From positions 1 to 25,925 of the forward strand of contig CAZLGW010000058.1 in assembly GCA_964559125.1 (NCBI GenBank): DNA of 25,925 nucleotides, written 5' to 3'. Under the pieces are notes generated by a model, which worked only from the letters and a program-made list of their open reading frames with translations, ran no database searches and had not been told where the DNA came from. A program made the position numbers and the translations under genes. Of this stretch, positions 24,602 through 25,925 are shown one piece after another. Positions within the stretch are counted from its first letter, which is position 1. Each line of letters begins with the position of its first letter. Source of the DNA: Ravibacter sp964559125. GTDB lineage: Bacteria > Bacteroidota > Bacteroidia > Cytophagales > Spirosomataceae.

Positions 24602-25522
24602 ATGACCAAACAAACAAAGGCAACCATTATCGGGTTCTGCGCAATTTTACTGTGGAGCTCTATTGTGGGGTTAATTAAGGAAGTCACCCAGGCTTTCGGT
24701 GCAACGGGAGGCTCTGCGTTGATATATACCGGCGGCGCTTTTTTACTACTGTTTTCGGTAGGCTGGGTCCCTCTCAGGAATTTTCCCAGGACATACCTGA
24801 TCTGGGGAGGTTTGCTGATGGTCTCCTATGAGCTTTGCCTGGCATTGTCGATAGGGTATTCTACAAATAGTAAGCAGGCCATAGAAGTCGGGATGGTGAA
24901 CTATCTCTGGCCGACCCTGACGATGGTGGCTACCATTATTTTTCATACCAAAAAAGCTAACTGGATGATCGTTCCGGGGGTTATCCTTTCGGCTACCGGT
25001 ATTGTATGGGTATTGGCCGGCGATGAGGGTTTCGATTTAGCCGGGATGATTAACAATTTGAAAACGAACCCATTAAGCTACGGCCTGGCATTTCTGGGCG
25101 CTTTTCTCTGGGCTGCCTATTGTGTATTGACCATCCGGATCGCGAACGGAATAAACGGCATCACGCTGTTTTTTACGCTGGTGGCTATTGTTTTGTGGGT
25201 AAAGTATCTTCTGACCGGTGATGAAGGAGCGATGAATTTTAATATTTCGTCTGTTACCTATCTTATATTGGCTGCAATCGCCATGGGATTTGGCTATGCT
25301 GCGTGGAATGTCGGAATTATAGGCGGGAATGTCACGGTATTAACCGGAGCGTCTTATTTTATTCCTGTTTTGTCGTCGGCTTTGTCTTCAGTGCTTTTGT
25401 CGACGACGTTAGGGTTTTCTTTCTGGAAAGGTTCTTTAATGGTCTGCGTCGGATCGGTACTTTGCTGGTTGTCTTCAAGAACTACCGGCAAAACCGGAAA
25501 ACCCGTCGGTAATCATGTCTGA
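24602..25522 (+). CDS. YddG-type DMT-superfamily exporter
   Basis: A 306-residue integral membrane protein with about ten hydrophobic helices in two EamA repeats. ATIIGFCAILLWSSIVGLIK opens the first, VGMVNYLWPTLTMVATIIFH lies in the loop-helix diagnostic for YddG-like aromatic amino-acid exporters, and GYAAWNVGIIGGNVTVLTGA lies in the second repeat. It exports aromatic amino acids or related metabolites in known members. It is convergent with metE, with a hairpin between. The substrate assignment is by family only. Confidence 0.88.
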   Translation: MTKQTKATIIGFCAILLWSSIVGLIKEVTQAFGATGGSALIYTGGAFLLLFSVGWVPLRNFPRTYLIWGGLLMVSYELCLALSIGYSTNSKQAIEVGMVNYLWPTLTMVATIIFHTKKANWMIVPGVILSATGIVWVLAGDEGFDLAGMINNLKTNPLSYGLAFLGAFLWAAYCVLTIRIANGINGITLFFTLVAIVLWVKYLLTGDEGAMNFNISSVTYLILAAIAMGFGYAAWNVGIIGGNVTVLTGASYFIPVLSSALSSVLLSTTLGFSFWKGSLMVCVGSVLCWLSSRTTGKTGKPVGNHV

Positions 25523-25550
25523 CCGGGTAATGCTAATACCTGACTGGATC

Positions 25551-25574
25551 AAGACGGGCGGCATCGCCCGTCTT
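25551..25574. terminator. hairpin between convergent yddG-like and metE genes
   Basis: AAGACGGGCG and CGCCCGTCTT form a perfect 10-bp stem with a GCAT tetraloop. Neither side has a long T-run, so termination may be moderate, but the position between two convergent 3' ends supports a shared terminator. Confidence 0.6.
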
Positions 25575-25584
25575 GTCCGGCTTA

Positions 25585-25925
25585 TTAAATTGGACTTTTC
25601 GTATTGATCTGTTGCCTGGCCTGTCTGGCGGCGGCCACCATATTCTCCAGGGCAGCCTTCGTTTCCGGCCACTTCCGGGTTTTCAGGCCGCAGTCCGGGT
25701 TCACCCACAGGTTTTTGGCCGGCAGCAGGCTAGCCGCCTTCGCCAGCAACAAAGTCATTTCTTCTGTACCGGGTACACGGGGGGAGTGTATGTCGTAAAC
25801 GCCCGGACCGATCTCGTTCGGGTATTCGAAATGTGCAAATGCCTGCAGCAGCTCCATTTGGGAACGCGAAGTCTCGATTGTGATGACATCGGCGTCCATA
25901 GCAGCAATGTGCTCGATGATATCGT
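25585..25925 (-). CDS. metE: 5-methyltetrahydropteroyltriglutamate-homocysteine methyltransferase, C-terminal part
   Basis: The gene runs off the right edge, and only the last 113 or so codons are visible. They read DADVITIETSRSQMELLQAF, EYPNEIGPGVYDIHSPRVPG and LWVNPDCGLKTRKWPETKAA, which is the C-terminal barrel of cobalamin-independent methionine synthase. The cysteine in NPDCGLKTR is the last of the four zinc ligands. The enzyme transfers a methyl group from methyl-tetrahydrofolate to homocysteine. The frame is open to the window edge, so the gene is partial because of the window and not truncated. Confidence 0.95.
   Translation of the reverse strand, partial: DIIEHIAAMDADVITIETSRSQMELLQAFAHFEYPNEIGPGVYDIHSPRVPGTEEMTLLLAKAASLLPAKNLWVNPDCGLKTRKWPETKAALENMVAAARQARQQINTKSPI

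Noticed and set aside
1..25925. CRISPR array, tRNA/rRNA genes, insertion sequences, phage genes or defence systems
   Set aside because: None seen on reading both strands: no spaced direct repeats, no cloverleaf-like sequence noticed, and no transposase, integrase, reverse transcriptase or nuclease motifs in any frame.

Overview
The window looks like a chromosomal segment from a Bacteroidota species, probably of the Cytophagales/Chitinophagales type (Dyadobacter-, Spirosoma- or Chitinophaga-like). The reasons are a FecI-type sigma factor, a FecR-type anti-sigma factor, a SusC receptor with an N-terminal STN domain and a SusD lipoprotein in that order, a TTTG-N19-TAnnTTTG promoter, and weak Shine-Dalgarno sites. 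I see no tRNA, rRNA, CRISPR array, insertion sequence or phage gene.

Left part (1-7000, mostly minus strand). A class I methyltransferase is followed by a small sulfur/redox group (rhodanese, DUF2892-type membrane protein, thioredoxin) with an RNA-like inverted heptad repeat between the last two. An AraC-type regulator lies divergent to a FAD amine oxidase. Next comes a compact ECF42 module: the sigma factor with its C-terminal TPR-like extension, a RibD/DHFR-like reductase and a YCII/DGPF protein. Two undeclared gene scraps sit in the gaps: the C-terminus of a methyltransferase at about 2099-2345 and the C-terminus of a second AraC protein at 4505-4570.

Middle (7000-9460). A 377-bp gap carries a good Bacteroidota promoter and a 15-bp palindrome upstream of a MerR-family gene, plus a possibly decayed reading frame on the minus strand. 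Downstream is a lipoprotein that fuses a cytochrome c domain to a PQQ-type glucose/sorbosone dehydrogenase propeller.

Main block (9600-23780, all plus strand). This is a polysaccharide-utilisation-like locus with no recognisable glycoside hydrolase. FecI and FecR are followed by SusC and SusD. Then come two secreted FAD-dependent oxidoreductases (one with an SLH-like tail, the other with a golvesin-like tail), an M14 carboxypeptidase, a Tat-exported Gfo/Idh/MocA protein that lacks its whole NAD-binding domain, and a DUF1080 (3-keto-disaccharide hydrolase) protein. The enzyme set suggests oxidative, 3-keto-type handling of a glycoside or glycoconjugate, possibly a glycopeptide. A minus-strand promoter box and intrinsic terminator between fecR and susC could encode a small PUL-associated antisense RNA of about 90 nt.

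Right end (24000-25925). A HugZ-like heme/PNPOx-fold protein and a YddG-type DMT exporter face the 3' end of metE, with a perfect 10-bp hairpin between the convergent genes.
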